DNA from: Ustilago trichophora
Taxonomy: Eukaryota; Basidiomycota; Ustilaginomycetes; Ustilaginales; Ustilaginaceae
Reading direction: 5' to 3'
Assembly (NCBI GenBank): GCA_900323505.1
Contig: OOIN01000022.1
Coordinates: forward strand, 124,001 to 188,000
Length of the DNA stretch: 64,000 nt
Shown: positions 32,661 through 43,700 of the stretch, in pieces
Layout: each line of letters begins with the position of its first letter
Numbering within the stretch: the first letter of the stretch is position 1
The notes under the pieces: model-generated
Databases searched by the model: none
What the model saw: only the letters and a program-made list of their open reading frames with translations
What the model was told of the DNA's origin: nothing
Position numbers and translations under genes: made by a program

Positions 32661-33501
32661 GATGTTGTGAACAGCCGAGACCGTAGTGCTGAGAATAAAA
32701 AATCTGGCCGAATGTCGAGATCAAGTTGGATAAGCGTTGGCAGAATGTGGAATGGGCTGCTGAAGTCGATGATCTGGGTTGTTGAATGGATGCACTGGTG
32801 TGTGCTAGAAGATGGCCAAGGATAGGGTATAGCTGCAACAATGTTGAAAAGACGAAGGAAGCAGTGAGGCCATGAAGGTGAGTGTCACGGGTGGAGATGA
32901 TGGAGTGAGGAATAGAGAGAGAGAGAGAGAGATGGAACGAGTGGTGCTGATAGGGTGGAGATGTGTGACAAAGGAGAGTAGCATCGATATCGTACCCCAC
33001 GCAGCTGTTCCTGTCAAAAGCGACACAGCATCAGCTCACATTTGTGCACTTTTTCAGTCGCCGCTCACACAAACTCTCTCCTCACGTAACGCAATTCAGC
33101 CGTGTCCACGTTCAAATTTGAATTGGTTGGCAGCAGCTTGAATACAATTCCCACCCACGGCAATACAGATTCAACCCAAATTGAAAACACGTCAGTTAGG
33201 AAGTCGTCGTCAAAACCGGATCCTCGCTGACCGAAAGCGCCGACCGACTTCCACCATTTCAACTTCAACCTTGAGCAGCAACAGCATTGTTGAGCGTTGT
33301 GCTCAACGGCATGGCATACAGATGAGGGCATAGGATCAAATCTAACCAAGAGCTCTATATTGGGGTTGCTTCTTGCCAATCCAAGTTGGTTGTCTATGCT
33401 AGTGTACAGTAGTGAGGTGAAAGGAAGCGAAAGAGAGCTCGCGTATCGGCCTTCCAATGCCGAGCTTGGCCGAATCCCTCTCCAAATCCACTTGAGTTAC
33501 T
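32661..33501. other. Promoter of the RING ligase gene and 3' flank of the Rieske-DUF455 gene
   Basis: An 840-bp spacer between two minus-strand genes. It contains a GA microsatellite near 32915-32930 and a TGTACAGTAGTG half-palindrome near 33403. No gene seen. Confidence 0.6.
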
Positions 33502-35175
33502 TCAGCCGCCGGGAACCTCGTTACGACGGACACCCATGCTGTAGGTGCTCTCCTTCTCACCCACCAAGTCGTCATACCATTCCTTGTCCAATCCAGCCTT
33601 GCGTCTGTCCTCTGCATTGAAGGGACCCTTGAGTCGACCGATAAAGTTACGGCGCACCTCTTGGCGGAAGACCTGGACAGGGTCCAGCTGAGGGCGTGCA
33701 GTACTGCAGAGCCAAGTCATCCAGCGATGACCAGCCGAGACGTGGGTGATCTCGTCCAAATGAATGACAGTCAAGGTCTCGACACTCTCCTTGTCGCCTG
33801 CGTTGTCAAACTTCTTGATTGTGGTCGGATTGACGTCCAGTCCACGTGCTTCGTGAACCAAATGAATAATGGACAATCTCGCTGTCAAAGAGTGTGCCGT
33901 CTCCATGGCCGAATCCCACAGCCCGTGATGGACGGGTAGCGCTCCAAAGTAGCTTCCCATCTCTTCTAGTCGCTTGGTGAGCAGCGAAAAGTGCTTGGCC
34001 TCGTCTTCGGCCACCTTGACAAAGTCGCTAAAAAACTGCATGGGCATCTTTTGCGTCGGTGCATCTTGGTTGTCACCTGCAAAGAAGTGCGCACATAGCT
34101 TGGGAGCACGGGCAATGATGTCCCATGCAAGATCGATTGCCCACTGCTCGATGTTGGCGAGAGAATGCAAAATGGCGATGCGGCTCTTTTCGGTGCCTCC
34201 GCGTCCACGTTTGCCTTCTTGGCCTGGTCGGACTCGCACTTCTTCCTTCATTCGAGGTGGGCGCTCCGGTGCAGATTCCTGCGGCTTGATGATCCATTCT
34301 CGACGTCGAGCGGATGCATCAGAAGTGTGCCACCTGCCTCCTCCAATCACCTTGCATTCACCTGATCGGAAGGCTTTGGCTGCCAACCGAGTGTAGGCTA
34401 CCTTTTTGACAGGGTCCGGTGTGTTGAGTACCAGCACGGCCCATTCGACCAATGTCTTGGGGAGGGGAGAAGGTGGCGCAAGCGAGTCAAAATCAGCTGC
34501 ATCCTTGCTTGCTGTGTCATTCGTTGGGAGAGATTCGACAACGGCTTGCTTTGTGATGTCCGAGGAGAGAGACAACTGTGAAGCTTGCAAGTGAAGCGAC
34601 TGAGCAACATCTCGCCTCGATGCTACGCTAGGTGAAGATTCGCTGACTGGCCGCAACTCGATCAACTCCCACTTTGAGGCATGGGCGGACATGTTGGACG
34701 GCTTTGGCGCTTCGATGAAAAGGATGTCGTTGCGAACAGAGCATTGGTAGACGCAAGCCGAGATGCCATGTGACGACTCTCCCGTGCTAAGGCTGAAGTC
34801 GTACTCGTGCCATGGACACACTACCACCATGTCCTCGATATCGTCGTCAAATTCGGCATCGTTTGCTTCCAGCGTGGCATTCTCCAGAGGTGCTCCGAGG
34901 TGAGGACATGTGGCTTCCATGCAGTAGTATGTATCGTGGCTTGGCACAGCCAAAGTTGAGGTTACGTCAGCTTCATTTGCTGATCGAGAGCTGTTCTTTG
35001 AAGCTGGGGCGGGGAAGGAAAAGATGAGGAGAGAATGGTACTCTTGGGTATCTGGATGTCGTAGTGTGAGATGGTGTCGTGATGAAGAGGCGAGTTTGTT
35101 GACTGGTGAGACTTGAAACCATGCGTTGACGGCATTGGCAGAGGTGCTCGTCTCTTCACTTTGAGTGTGTACCAT
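33502..35175 (-). CDS. Rieske [2Fe-2S] plus DUF455 ferritin-like di-iron fusion protein
   Basis: Single exon, 557 residues from the ATG in AATATGGTAC; an in-frame ATG at 35259 would add 28 hydrophobic residues. The N-terminal Rieske-type domain (about 20-155) has CPH at Cys90/His92 and CPWH at Cys120/His123, the four cluster ligands. A linker (160-235) is Ser-rich. The C-terminal DUF455 domain (about 240-530) is a four-helix ferritin-like fold with a complete di-iron ligand set: Glu343, Glu392 and His395 (EAKH), Glu442, Glu475 and His478 (EITH). An Arg/Gly-rich insert lies at about 305-330. A Rieske centre next to a di-iron site suggests an oxygenase or hydroxylase with built-in electron transfer; that is inference and no substrate is known. 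It is divergent from the VPS9 gene. Confidence 0.85.
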   Translation of the reverse strand: MVHTQSEETSTSANAVNAWFQVSPVNKLASSSRHHLTLRHPDTQEYHSLLIFSFPAPASKNSSRSANEADVTSTLAVPSHDTYYCMEATCPHLGAPLENATLEANDAEFDDDIEDMVVVCPWHEYDFSLSTGESSHGISACVYQCSVRNDILFIEAPKPSNMSAHASKWELIELRPVSESSPSVASRRDVAQSLHLQASQLSLSSDITKQAVVESLPTNDTASKDAADFDSLAPPSPLPKTLVEWAVLVLNTPDPVKKVAYTRLAAKAFRSGECKVIGGGRWHTSDASARRREWIIKPQESAPERPPRMKEEVRVRPGQEGKRGRGGTEKSRIAILHSLANIEQWAIDLAWDIIARAPKLCAHFFAGDNQDAPTQKMPMQFFSDFVKVAEDEAKHFSLLTKRLEEMGSYFGALPVHHGLWDSAMETAHSLTARLSIIHLVHEARGLDVNPTTIKKFDNAGDKESVETLTVIHLDEITHVSAGHRWMTWLCSTARPQLDPVQVFRQEVRRNFIGRLKGPFNAEDRRKAGLDKEWYDDLVGEKESTYSMGVRRNEVPGG

Positions 35176-36119
35176 ATTGAGTACCGAGTGAATGGTAAAA
35201 AGTTTGTTGATGGTGGGACCGATGGGAACAAGAAGAAGTGTGAGAAAAGATGGCGGCAACCGAAGTTTGAGAATCGCAAAGCTGTTTGTGATGAAGCAAA
35301 CAACAACGCCGCCTGTTGCTGGCTTCGATTATAAGATTTCAACCCCACTTCTTAATTTTTAATTTTATTTTTTTGTCTTCTTTCTTCCTCGAATTACTCC
35401 ACATCCAAAGTTCCTCGAGGCCGTGTTCCGAAGCACACGATTTGGAAAGAGGGGAAAAGTGCGTTCCTGTGCAGTGTGGTGCAATTCTTTGCGGAATGTC
35501 TCGTCCTGCCCAACTGCCACACTGCCAAACTGCGACGTGACGCCGTGAAAAGGGTCCAAACTTTATCGCCCTTTCGGCACGCGTCGAGGGCTGAGTCCAA
35601 CACTCTTTGCCTCGGGTCGAGATTGGCAACCTGCATGCACTCACGCATGCATCTTTACAAGCTGCCACAGCCAAGTGGCTGTAGTTGATAGGCGTGCCCT
35701 CTGCGCGTCAATTGTGATTGTAGCGTTATATGTGTGTGTGTGTGTGTGATTGTTCGCAGCTTGCCGCCAAGAATCGTGGATATGAGCTTTTGAGTTTAAC
35801 TGTTGCCGTTGGCCCACTGAGCTTCATTTCCCGTGCTCCATCGTGTCCGACCACCATCACCTACATATCGACCATCCTTATCTCTCGTCCTCACTTTGAA
35901 ACGAAAAGCCTGTTTGAAGGCGGTAACGTGTAGTCAACAAATGCTTGTCGTTTGACCATCATCGACAATCCCATCCTTGCATCAGTCTACGCAGAGATTT
36001 CCAACGTTTCGCATACACCCACGTCGGATTAGCAGCTGCCATGGTCATGCTTGGCTCTTTCCTTCGCCTCCTCTCGCACTGACAGTCTCATTGCTGTCTT
36101 TGCTTTCCAGCCAGTCAGC
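35176..36119. promoter_or_regulatory. Divergent promoter, Rieske-DUF455 and VPS9 genes
   Basis: About 940 bases, gene-free, with a (TG)9 microsatellite at 35731-35748. A CTTTGCTTTCCAG sequence just before the VPS9 start resembles a splice acceptor, so the VPS9 mRNA may have a 5'-UTR intron. The palindromic pentamer motif is absent here. Confidence 0.55.
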
Positions 36120-39100
36120 ATGGCAAGTGCTTTCACCAAGCTCTTCCTGCCTTCGCACCGCAAAAGATCCTCCAACACTTCGTCCTCACGCCGTCAGGAG
36201 GCTCCCCGTCCACGATTCCCGACCTCATCTACGTTCGATCTGCGCCATTCTATTCCAGAGGAATCATCTTCAGCTACCGATACCACCTTCCCAAGCCTAC
36301 CTTCCACCAGCAAGCTCACTGTACAACATCTCAACCATCACGTCTCGGCCCCCATCAGCGATGCTACTCTGCGTCGTAGATCTTTGGCCATCGATGCAGG
36401 GCGCTCGTATTCCACTGACACGTCACGTCCCGGTCTCCCTCGCTCATTCAGCGCCTACGATGTGACATCCCCCTTGGACCCGAATATCGATGCCGATCAC
36501 ACCTACCCGACTTCGTCACAACCATCTCCACCTCCTCCTGTAGATGATGACGATGATGTCGATTCCAATCCAATCTTCCTCCATCTCTCCGAGGATCCAC
36601 AGCTTTCGCACGATTGGAGTCTCGCAAGCTTGGCCATCATCCCTCTGGCTCGCACACTTACTGCACACCCTGCTCTCCACCAAGACGACCTGAACGACCC
36701 ACACTTTGTGGCTCTCCACGCTTTTGCCGCTTCCAAGCTCTACAAGCATCAATTCGTATCGGTGCGTTCCTTGACCAAGCCCTCAACTCCGGATCACTCT
36801 ACGCCCAATTTACAGAATCATTACGATTGGAGCTATGTCACCCTGACTGCCACAATAGAGGCCGACCAAAAGTCGGTCAGCATCACAGAGACTACCCATG
36901 CGTCGTCTGCCACAGACAGAAGCGACCACGACATTCCTGCCTCGGCTACGACAAAGAGAAAAGCCAATATTGTCAGCGAAATCACCATCTATCGCACCCT
37001 TCCCACATCTACTCCCGCCATTCCACCAGACGCTTCAGGATTTCAAGTGACAAGTAGAGGCTCAACACCCAAAGATGCGCCTGCTCCCAGCGCAAAAGTG
37101 CGTGTTGTCTCGGTGGATCTACCTATTGTGCTTCGTCGGATCCCAAGCGTTGGCGCATCGGATTCGAACAACGCCGCTACCACAGATGCTTCTTATTCGT
37201 CAGATCCCCCAGACGACGAGGCTAGTGCATCCCCATCCGACCTCATCCTGGACCACATTCCTCCCAAGCGTCTCTTCGCCTCGGATCTTGCTCTCCTCGC
37301 CAACCCTTCAGCCACTTCGCCTCGTCTTGCCAGCGCCCTCTCCAACGCTTTCGACGTCCTCTTCGCCGCAGCACATCAGTTTACCGCCTCCTTTGTTTAC
37401 GTCAAAGGCTTCGACAGCTACAATGCTCATCGCATTCGTAGAGGCATCTGGTTCAAGGCCTGGAAGGCTTTCGAGGAGCGCCTCGGCTCGGAGCATATCG
37501 CCCGTCTCAGTGTCGAGGCATTTCACCGCATCAAATCTCTGCTTGAGAACATCGTCATGGGTCTCGTCCATACAAAAATGTACGGTCCCATCCAAGATCA
37601 GCTCATGGATGCCGATCTTGTTACAGAAGAGGTTCTCACCGCGTACAATGCATTCAACGTTAGTCTTGGCGAATTTGGCGTGCAAAATTTAGCTCTTCGG
37701 CAGCGCCCTTCTAGACTGGCAGATGCCATTGCTGCTCTCAGCGTGGGCTTGGGCGATGATGGGGGTCCAGACATCGACGACGCCCTTGCGACTGGCGACA
37801 TCGATCTGCTCAAGTCAAGTGTGCATCAGACGGCCTCTCCGGCTCCTCTTGTCGGACAGTCTGCTGTATCTGACTGTATACAGACTGATCTGGGTCTCGT
37901 GTCGCCTACTACCCACAGCAGTGAAAGAGCCGTTGCCAACAGCGATGTGCACCGCCGCACTCCACTTCAGATCCTCCAAACCCTTCGAGCCGCTATCGAC
38001 GAGATAGGCTGGGCGGCCGAGCGCATTCATCAATCGTCCATTCGAGGCTCGTTCTCACAAGAGAGGCCCCCACCACTCGGCACCGATGATTTGCTACCTA
38101 TTCTCAGCTACGTCTTTGTTCGTGCGCGACCCAGTAGATTGTGCAGCATGCTCTACTATGCGCGAACGTTCCAGCTCACCGACACAGCCACCTCCCCCGA
38201 GCTGCAATGGGCCCTTGTCACTTGTGACGCGGTGATCGCCTATCTCAGAACCGATCCGCTTCGCCTGTGTCGTCGCAGATCGAGCAGCAGCATCGTTGTG
38301 GAGCCAGCTCGGAAAGGGTCACATTCGCAATGCGGCTCCGGTGGAGGTGCCAACGAGACTCTGTCTGTGCGTTCCATGTCGTCTCGTTCTCATCAAGGGT
38401 CTGCTGCAGCTTCGTCACTGCAGGTGTCGACCCTCATGGCACGCTCGCCCTCAGCCCGTGATAGCTCTTCGGTCGTGGAGGCCACACCACCCCAATCGCC
38501 TCGATCGCCCTTTCTGCCCATCGACCCATCCGTCACCGCCGATCATCTGTCTGCAAGCGGCAGCAACTCCTACTTTGTGCGCCATGGCGACGTCTCGAAC
38601 GAGCATAGCAGCTATGCGGCATCTGAGGCGAGTCCTCGATTGCAAGCTGAAGGCTTCAAGCTGCCAGGTCTGCCAGCCAGTGTTTCGTCGCGGCGCAATA
38701 GTCGCATTCTTCAGCAACGTCCGACATCCATCTTTTCGCTCAGCGAAGACGGTGATGCTGTCAGTCTAGCTCAGGATACCTCGCTTGACACATTGGATCG
38801 GAGACTGTCGGTAGCTGCCTCTCAAAGTCCCAGCCGCCGTCTGAGCATGCGCGATCGTACGCTCTCGTCATCGTCGAGCTCGACGACGCACAACGATGTG
38901 CAGATTAGACCTCAGATTGTGCGCACCATCAAGCGCTCGCAAGCCGGCAGTCTCTATACCAGCAACCGTCTCGAACGGACGAGTAGCAACGGAAGCAACG
39001 CCAGTAGTAGCCATGTCCATGTGCGTGTAGTTGGATCGCCATCCATGCGAGCAGTGGATCCCATCTCGGGAAGAGAATCACCACTGATCAATGCATCGCC

Positions 39101-40280
39101 GCCAAAGACGGACAGACGCCGTAGCTTTGACTCTTGGACTGCATTCTCGCTCTTCTCCTCCCACACTCCTCAGGCTGGCGCTGATGTCCCATCTGAACGG
39201 GCTGCAAGTGTGACGACGGGCGCTATGGATAGCGGCACAGCCAGAAGCCGACATGGACCGGATCATCCCACGGAAGCCTCTACTGCCTCTGCTGGCTCAG
39301 CAGGCACCGCGACTTCATCTGGGTGGCTCTCTTGGGGTGCTGAGGCGATCAGCGGCAGCCGACGCAACTCTATCTCCACCACCAACTCGCGCTCGAATTC
39401 GGCAATTGACACTCGCATAGTATCAGGATCCAAGACAATCGGTCCCGAATCTGATGACGTCAACTGTCAGCCAGAAGGTGTAGAAGCGCCTCCCTCTTCA
39501 TCTGAGCATTATCGCAATCCCCGACGTCCGGCTTCTGTTCGATCCACCTCATCCCGCGCATCCATTTCTGATCTGACCACCAACAACATCCAGTGGCCCT
39601 CAACTTCTTCTGGAGATGCATCGATGACTGGCTCTCTATCCTCTCTACCAGGAGGAGGTGGTGGGACCGTGCGATCTAAACGACGATATAGGGGTCGTTT
39701 CCTTTCAACTTCATCCGCTACACTTGCGGGATCGGCGACACCATTGCCGCCGCAGGTGGATAAGAGTTCTGCCGATCTTGCACGACCTAGATCGATTCAT
39801 CATCATAGGCAGAGTATGGGGTCTTTGAGTGCTCTTCGTGCGACAATGCAGTTGGATCTCGCAGGTGGAGGAGGGTCTGCCTCTCCCACGGGTGGAACGC
39901 TGTCGAGTCCTATTTCTCCTCCTTTGACGACGATGTCGATGAGGGATGAAGAGGAGACGTCGGAGCAGGAGATGATACCCTACGGCGGAGCCAGCGGTGG
40001 CGGTGACCGTGGCGGCGAAAACGAAGAGAATAGGCCACAAATGATGGGTATTGAAAACCCGAAGCACGGCGCTGCGATGTCAGGAGGAAGTTTGCTTCCA
40101 CTGTTTGTCCAACTTTCTTTGCCTTCTCCCGTTGCGGAAGCTAGAGACCCACTGTTGGAGGTCAATTCGAATACGAACAGTGGTCCGAGTACTCCGACTC
40201 TCAATCCTGGTTTGACTCCTACTCAATTCAAATGGACGGGGGGGGAAAGAGTTGCAGGTGGATCAGGGATGAAAGGGTGA
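36120..40280 (+). CDS. VPS9-domain guanine nucleotide exchange factor (Rab5/Vps21 family)
   Basis: Single exon, 1386 residues from ATG in GTCAGCATGGC. A helical bundle at about 394-560 (FDVLFAAAHQFTASFVYVKG, RIKSLLENIVMGLVHTKMYG) leads into the VPS9 core at about 625-715: PLGTDDLLPILSYVFVRA followed by LCSMLYYARTF, ELQWALVTCDAVIAYL. The conserved Asp, Pro and Tyr used by Rabex-5 and Vps9 for exchange are present. The rest (1-390 and 720-1386) is Ser-rich and probably disordered. No CUE, UIM or Ras-binding domain was seen. Family role: activates Rab5-like GTPases on early endosomes, as yeast Vps9 and Muk1 do. The long tail could recruit partners, but nothing specific is visible. Confidence 0.85.
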   Translation: MASAFTKLFLPSHRKRSSNTSSSRRQEAPRPRFPTSSTFDLRHSIPEESSSATDTTFPSLPSTSKLTVQHLNHHVSAPISDATLRRRSLAIDAGRSYSTDTSRPGLPRSFSAYDVTSPLDPNIDADHTYPTSSQPSPPPPVDDDDDVDSNPIFLHLSEDPQLSHDWSLASLAIIPLARTLTAHPALHQDDLNDPHFVALHAFAASKLYKHQFVSVRSLTKPSTPDHSTPNLQNHYDWSYVTLTATIEADQKSVSITETTHASSATDRSDHDIPASATTKRKANIVSEITIYRTLPTSTPAIPPDASGFQVTSRGSTPKDAPAPSAKVRVVSVDLPIVLRRIPSVGASDSNNAATTDASYSSDPPDDEASASPSDLILDHIPPKRLFASDLALLANPSATSPRLASALSNAFDVLFAAAHQFTASFVYVKGFDSYNAHRIRRGIWFKAWKAFEERLGSEHIARLSVEAFHRIKSLLENIVMGLVHTKMYGPIQDQLMDADLVTEEVLTAYNAFNVSLGEFGVQNLALRQRPSRLADAIAALSVGLGDDGGPDIDDALATGDIDLLKSSVHQTASPAPLVGQSAVSDCIQTDLGLVSPTTHSSERAVANSDVHRRTPLQILQTLRAAIDEIGWAAERIHQSSIRGSFSQERPPPLGTDDLLPILSYVFVRARPSRLCSMLYYARTFQLTDTATSPELQWALVTCDAVIAYLRTDPLRLCRRRSSSSIVVEPARKGSHSQCGSGGGANETLSVRSMSSRSHQGSAAASSLQVSTLMARSPSARDSSSVVEATPPQSPRSPFLPIDPSVTADHLSASGSNSYFVRHGDVSNEHSSYAASEASPRLQAEGFKLPGLPASVSSRRNSRILQQRPTSIFSLSEDGDAVSLAQDTSLDTLDRRLSVAASQSPSRRLSMRDRTLSSSSSSTTHNDVQIRPQIVRTIKRSQAGSLYTSNRLERTSSNGSNASSSHVHVRVVGSPSMRAVDPISGRESPLINASPPKTDRRRSFDSWTAFSLFSSHTPQAGADVPSERAASVTTGAMDSGTARSRHGPDHPTEASTASAGSAGTATSSGWLSWGAEAISGSRRNSISTTNSRSNSAIDTRIVSGSKTIGPESDDVNCQPEGVEAPPSSSEHYRNPRRPASVRSTSSRASISDLTTNNIQWPSTSSGDASMTGSLSSLPGGGGGTVRSKRRYRGRFLSTSSATLAGSATPLPPQVDKSSADLARPRSIHHHRQSMGSLSALRATMQLDLAGGGGSASPTGGTLSSPISPPLTTMSMRDEEETSEQEMIPYGGASGGGDRGGENEENRPQMMGIENPKHGAAMSGGSLLPLFVQLSLPSPVAEARDPLLEVNSNTNSGPSTPTLNPGLTPTQFKWTGGERVAGGSGMKG

Positions 40281-40768
40281 CTTTGCGGTTTTGGAGAAAG
40301 TTAAGCTTGGAAAGACTTGATTACAATCCTGTACGTCCCATCGCATCATGTATAAGAGTATATGATGACTTAGAACGGCTTATTGTATCCTCGATCGGTA
40401 TATGTTTATACCTAAGCTATCTTAGGCTGTCTTTTCTAAAACATGTGACATTTTGAAATTCTGTTCCGGAAACACACACACAGCGGACGAGTCACATCAT
40501 CAGAAACAAGATGATGAAAGAAAGAAAGAAAGATTAAAGGCCGACAGAAGGCATTGCAAAAAAAAAAAAGAAGACCAAAACAAGCAAAGGAGAAACAACG
40601 CAACAAACAATTTTCATCATCATCATCGCAAAGGAAATGAGGTAAAGAGGCTGAGCTTTCAACAGCGCCAACAAGGCAAGACAACGTCGATGCATGACCA
40701 ACTACCGCCACCATCACATCAACGTCCAAGCCTGGGCCCTTCGATTGCCTTCATGTAGTGATTAGGAT
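40281..40768. other. Convergent 3' interval
   Basis: The 3' flanks of the VPS9 gene (+) and the GATA gene (-). Contains a 12-nt A-run at 40558-40569 and AAAGAAAG repeats near 40515-40530. No gene seen. Confidence 0.65.
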
Positions 40769-43700
40769 CTACGCCGAAGCCTCAAATTCGGCCAGCAGAG
40801 CCTGAATGTCAGGATTGCTGAAAAGTGCCGAAAAGTCCTGTTCTTCACCCTCTCCTCCCGCAAATCCACCGCCAGTATGAGGAGAAACCACCATCTCTCC
40901 ACCACCACCACCACCATTCCCCACCTTTGTGGGCGAGGTTGAGCTACTCGTCCTCGTCCTACCGTTACTGTTCTTCCTCGGGCTGGCGAGAATTTCGATA
41001 ATCTGTGGAGGCAAAGGCTTCTTCGGGGAGCTAAAAATCGTGCTCAACTCCGGAGGCAGGTTGGCCAAGAACGAAGCGTCGAGACCGGCAATGCCAGCGC
41101 TGGTGCCGGTGCTGGTGCCGTTGCTTGTGCTAGGGGCATTGGCGATCTGAACAGCAGCAGCTGAAGAATCTCCAGCTACGTGGGCGGCAATTCCACTTCC
41201 ACCAGAAGAGTTGAACTCGGAGAGATGCGTTCGGAATTTGTCCGACTGGTGCAGTTGAATTTCGCTAAAGTTGTCGGCGGAGATGCTGGGTTGGGCTGCT
41301 GTGCCAGTGGCAGCAGATGAGGTTGGGGTCATGGATTGGCTCGTGCCAGCGGGAGGATTGATGGGGATCTCCAGCGAGGTTAGGGCCCCATCTGGGTCAA
41401 TGCCAAATCCAGAAGCTGCCAGGATACCATATGGATCCTCGAGCAGATCAAAGAGATTCCCAGTACCACCCTCGGGAGAGTCATCCGACAGCGCAGGGGA
41501 AGAACCAGACACGGAAGAAGACCCATCTTCCACCGTTGCTGGCAACGGTCTCCTCCTTACCACTGCGTGACTCGCTTCAGTTGGCACGGTCAACTCTTTC
41601 GATTCGACCGACTTGACTTCGACCGACTTGACTTCTCTCGCGGTTTTGTCGCCAACCTCGGCTGAATCTTTGACTGGAGATTGGGTCGCAGCGGGACTAG
41701 CATCGCTGGGCCAATCCAGATCGCTTGGCGTAGGGAAGATCTCCCTCATACTGGGTGTCCTTCCCCATCCATCCACCTCTACCGTGCTTCCACTACTTCT
41801 GCCTGTAGGGTGGTCAAAGACAGGACTGCTCGGCGGCAGATCCAGCTGTGCCAGCTTTGCAGGGCCGCTGCTGAGGTTGCGGGCAAATTTTCGTGTCGCT
41901 CTGCCCAAACTTGGAGAGGCAGGACAGGATGGCAGACCGGCAGAGTTCTCTCGGTAGGGTCCTTTGATAAAGTGCGATTCGGGCTCGTCTTCCTCCTCTG
42001 CCATGCTGGGAGATGTTTGGCGGCGGGTCGAGGAGGATACGACTTGGCTGTGTTTCGAAGTGAGGGCGGATTTGCCAGTGTTGTGCAAGGAAGAGGTGAT
42101 TTTCGACTTGCCACTTGCGCCGCCAGCAGCCCGTTTCTCAGAAGGAGACGCGGGAGAGGTAACATTGCTGCTACTCTTTTCGTTTGCGTTGCCGGGCCCG
42201 TCGCTGGACGAGTACAGCGCAGGATGAAGCACGTTCTGACCCGAACGAGTGCGACTGCGGGTAACAGGGCTGTCGTTGGAAGAAGGTGCAGCAGATCGAG
42301 CGCTGGGTGAACCACCAGCAAGCACGTCGACCACGTGCGAGGAGGTTCCCTTGCGAATGTCTCGTCCCAACGAAGGACTGGTGGACCGCTTAGAAGAGGG
42401 CGAGGCGTACGGGTTGGAGCCAGAGATAGTACCGTGTGGATTCTTGCGTGGACTTCTGCGGAGACGTTGTGGCGTATGCTGCCCACCGCGAGCCATGTTG
42501 CCCAACAATGTTCCAGGGGTTTGGAGGGGACCGAGAGGGCCTAGCTCTTCAAAGTCAAAGTCAGCCTCGCTCATGAGCGTGTCGAGCATCGTACCCGGGC
42601 TAGAGTTCATTAGGTAGCTAGGTACCCGGAAGCGGACATCCCGAGAAGGAGACTCGAGCATTGCCGAACTGAAATTAGGCATGGCGTTGATCGCCTCTGG
42701 TTGCATCAGACTGGCATTCATCGAAGGACGCACCGGGCTGGACTGGGCAAAGTTGACCATGCGAGAAGAGTTGATCTGTCTGCCGACCTGGGGTGGCATG
42801 GGTGCGCGGAATTCTTGCTGCTGCTGCTGTTGCTGCTGCTGTTGCTGCTGCTGCTGTGCAGCTTTGACTTTGGAGGCACTCCTAGAAGTGGATTGCTTGG
42901 CGGTGGAAGAGCTGGATTCAGCCTCAACTGGAGTGGAGCTGGCGTCTTTGCTGCTGCTGGTTGCCGGAGATGACTTGGCTGCGGGCTTGGCATTTTGAGA
43001 AACCTTGACCGAGCCCTTGGGTCGTCCAGGTCGCTTTCCTTCTGGGTTCTCGCGCATGCTCCTTCTGCTGCGCCATTTGCCAGTGCTTGGATCAAGCACG
43101 TATTCTCGATCGGCCTGCTTCTTGCAAATAGGCTTCTCCTTGTCTTTCTTCTTACTACTTCGTTGCGACTCGAGCTTCTCCGCATCGCGGTGGCATGCCT
43201 CGCTCAAGGTGCGTGGCATGCTTCCCTTGCGGCCAGAGCTCGAGACAGGGGTAGCAGCGTCAAAGTTGGGCGAGGTCGTGGACTCGTCCAAATCGCCGTA
43301 TGCGGCCCTATTCATGCTTGTGTTGGCGTCTCGAGGAGTGCCTACTGTGTACGGCGAGGCTGCATCGACGTCTGATTGGGAGATCCTGGGTCGCTTGCTG
43401 GGTCCACTTGCCTCGATAGTCTCGCGCCTTCGCTTGGCAGCTTCTGCCAGCGCCTTGCGCTCGCGATATGCTTTGGTGGCGTGTTCTTTCCTCCAAACGT
43501 ACTCTGGACGCGAGTTGTTCCACTTGAGATAGTATAGACCACATGGGTTGCAGGCCGACCATCGGGTCTCACCATCCGTCTCAACAGGACTGTCCTTGCC
43601 AGCGTATCTAGGTTTCCATCCGGGCTCCGCTGCTGCTGCTGCTGCCTCGTCACTGTTTCCATCGCCACCGGCACCTTTCTCTGCGGCAGGATTGTTGACG

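Noticed and set aside
42701..43185. Poly-Leu and poly-Ser frames over the CAG tract
   Set aside because: Alternative frames of the poly-Gln region in the GATA gene.
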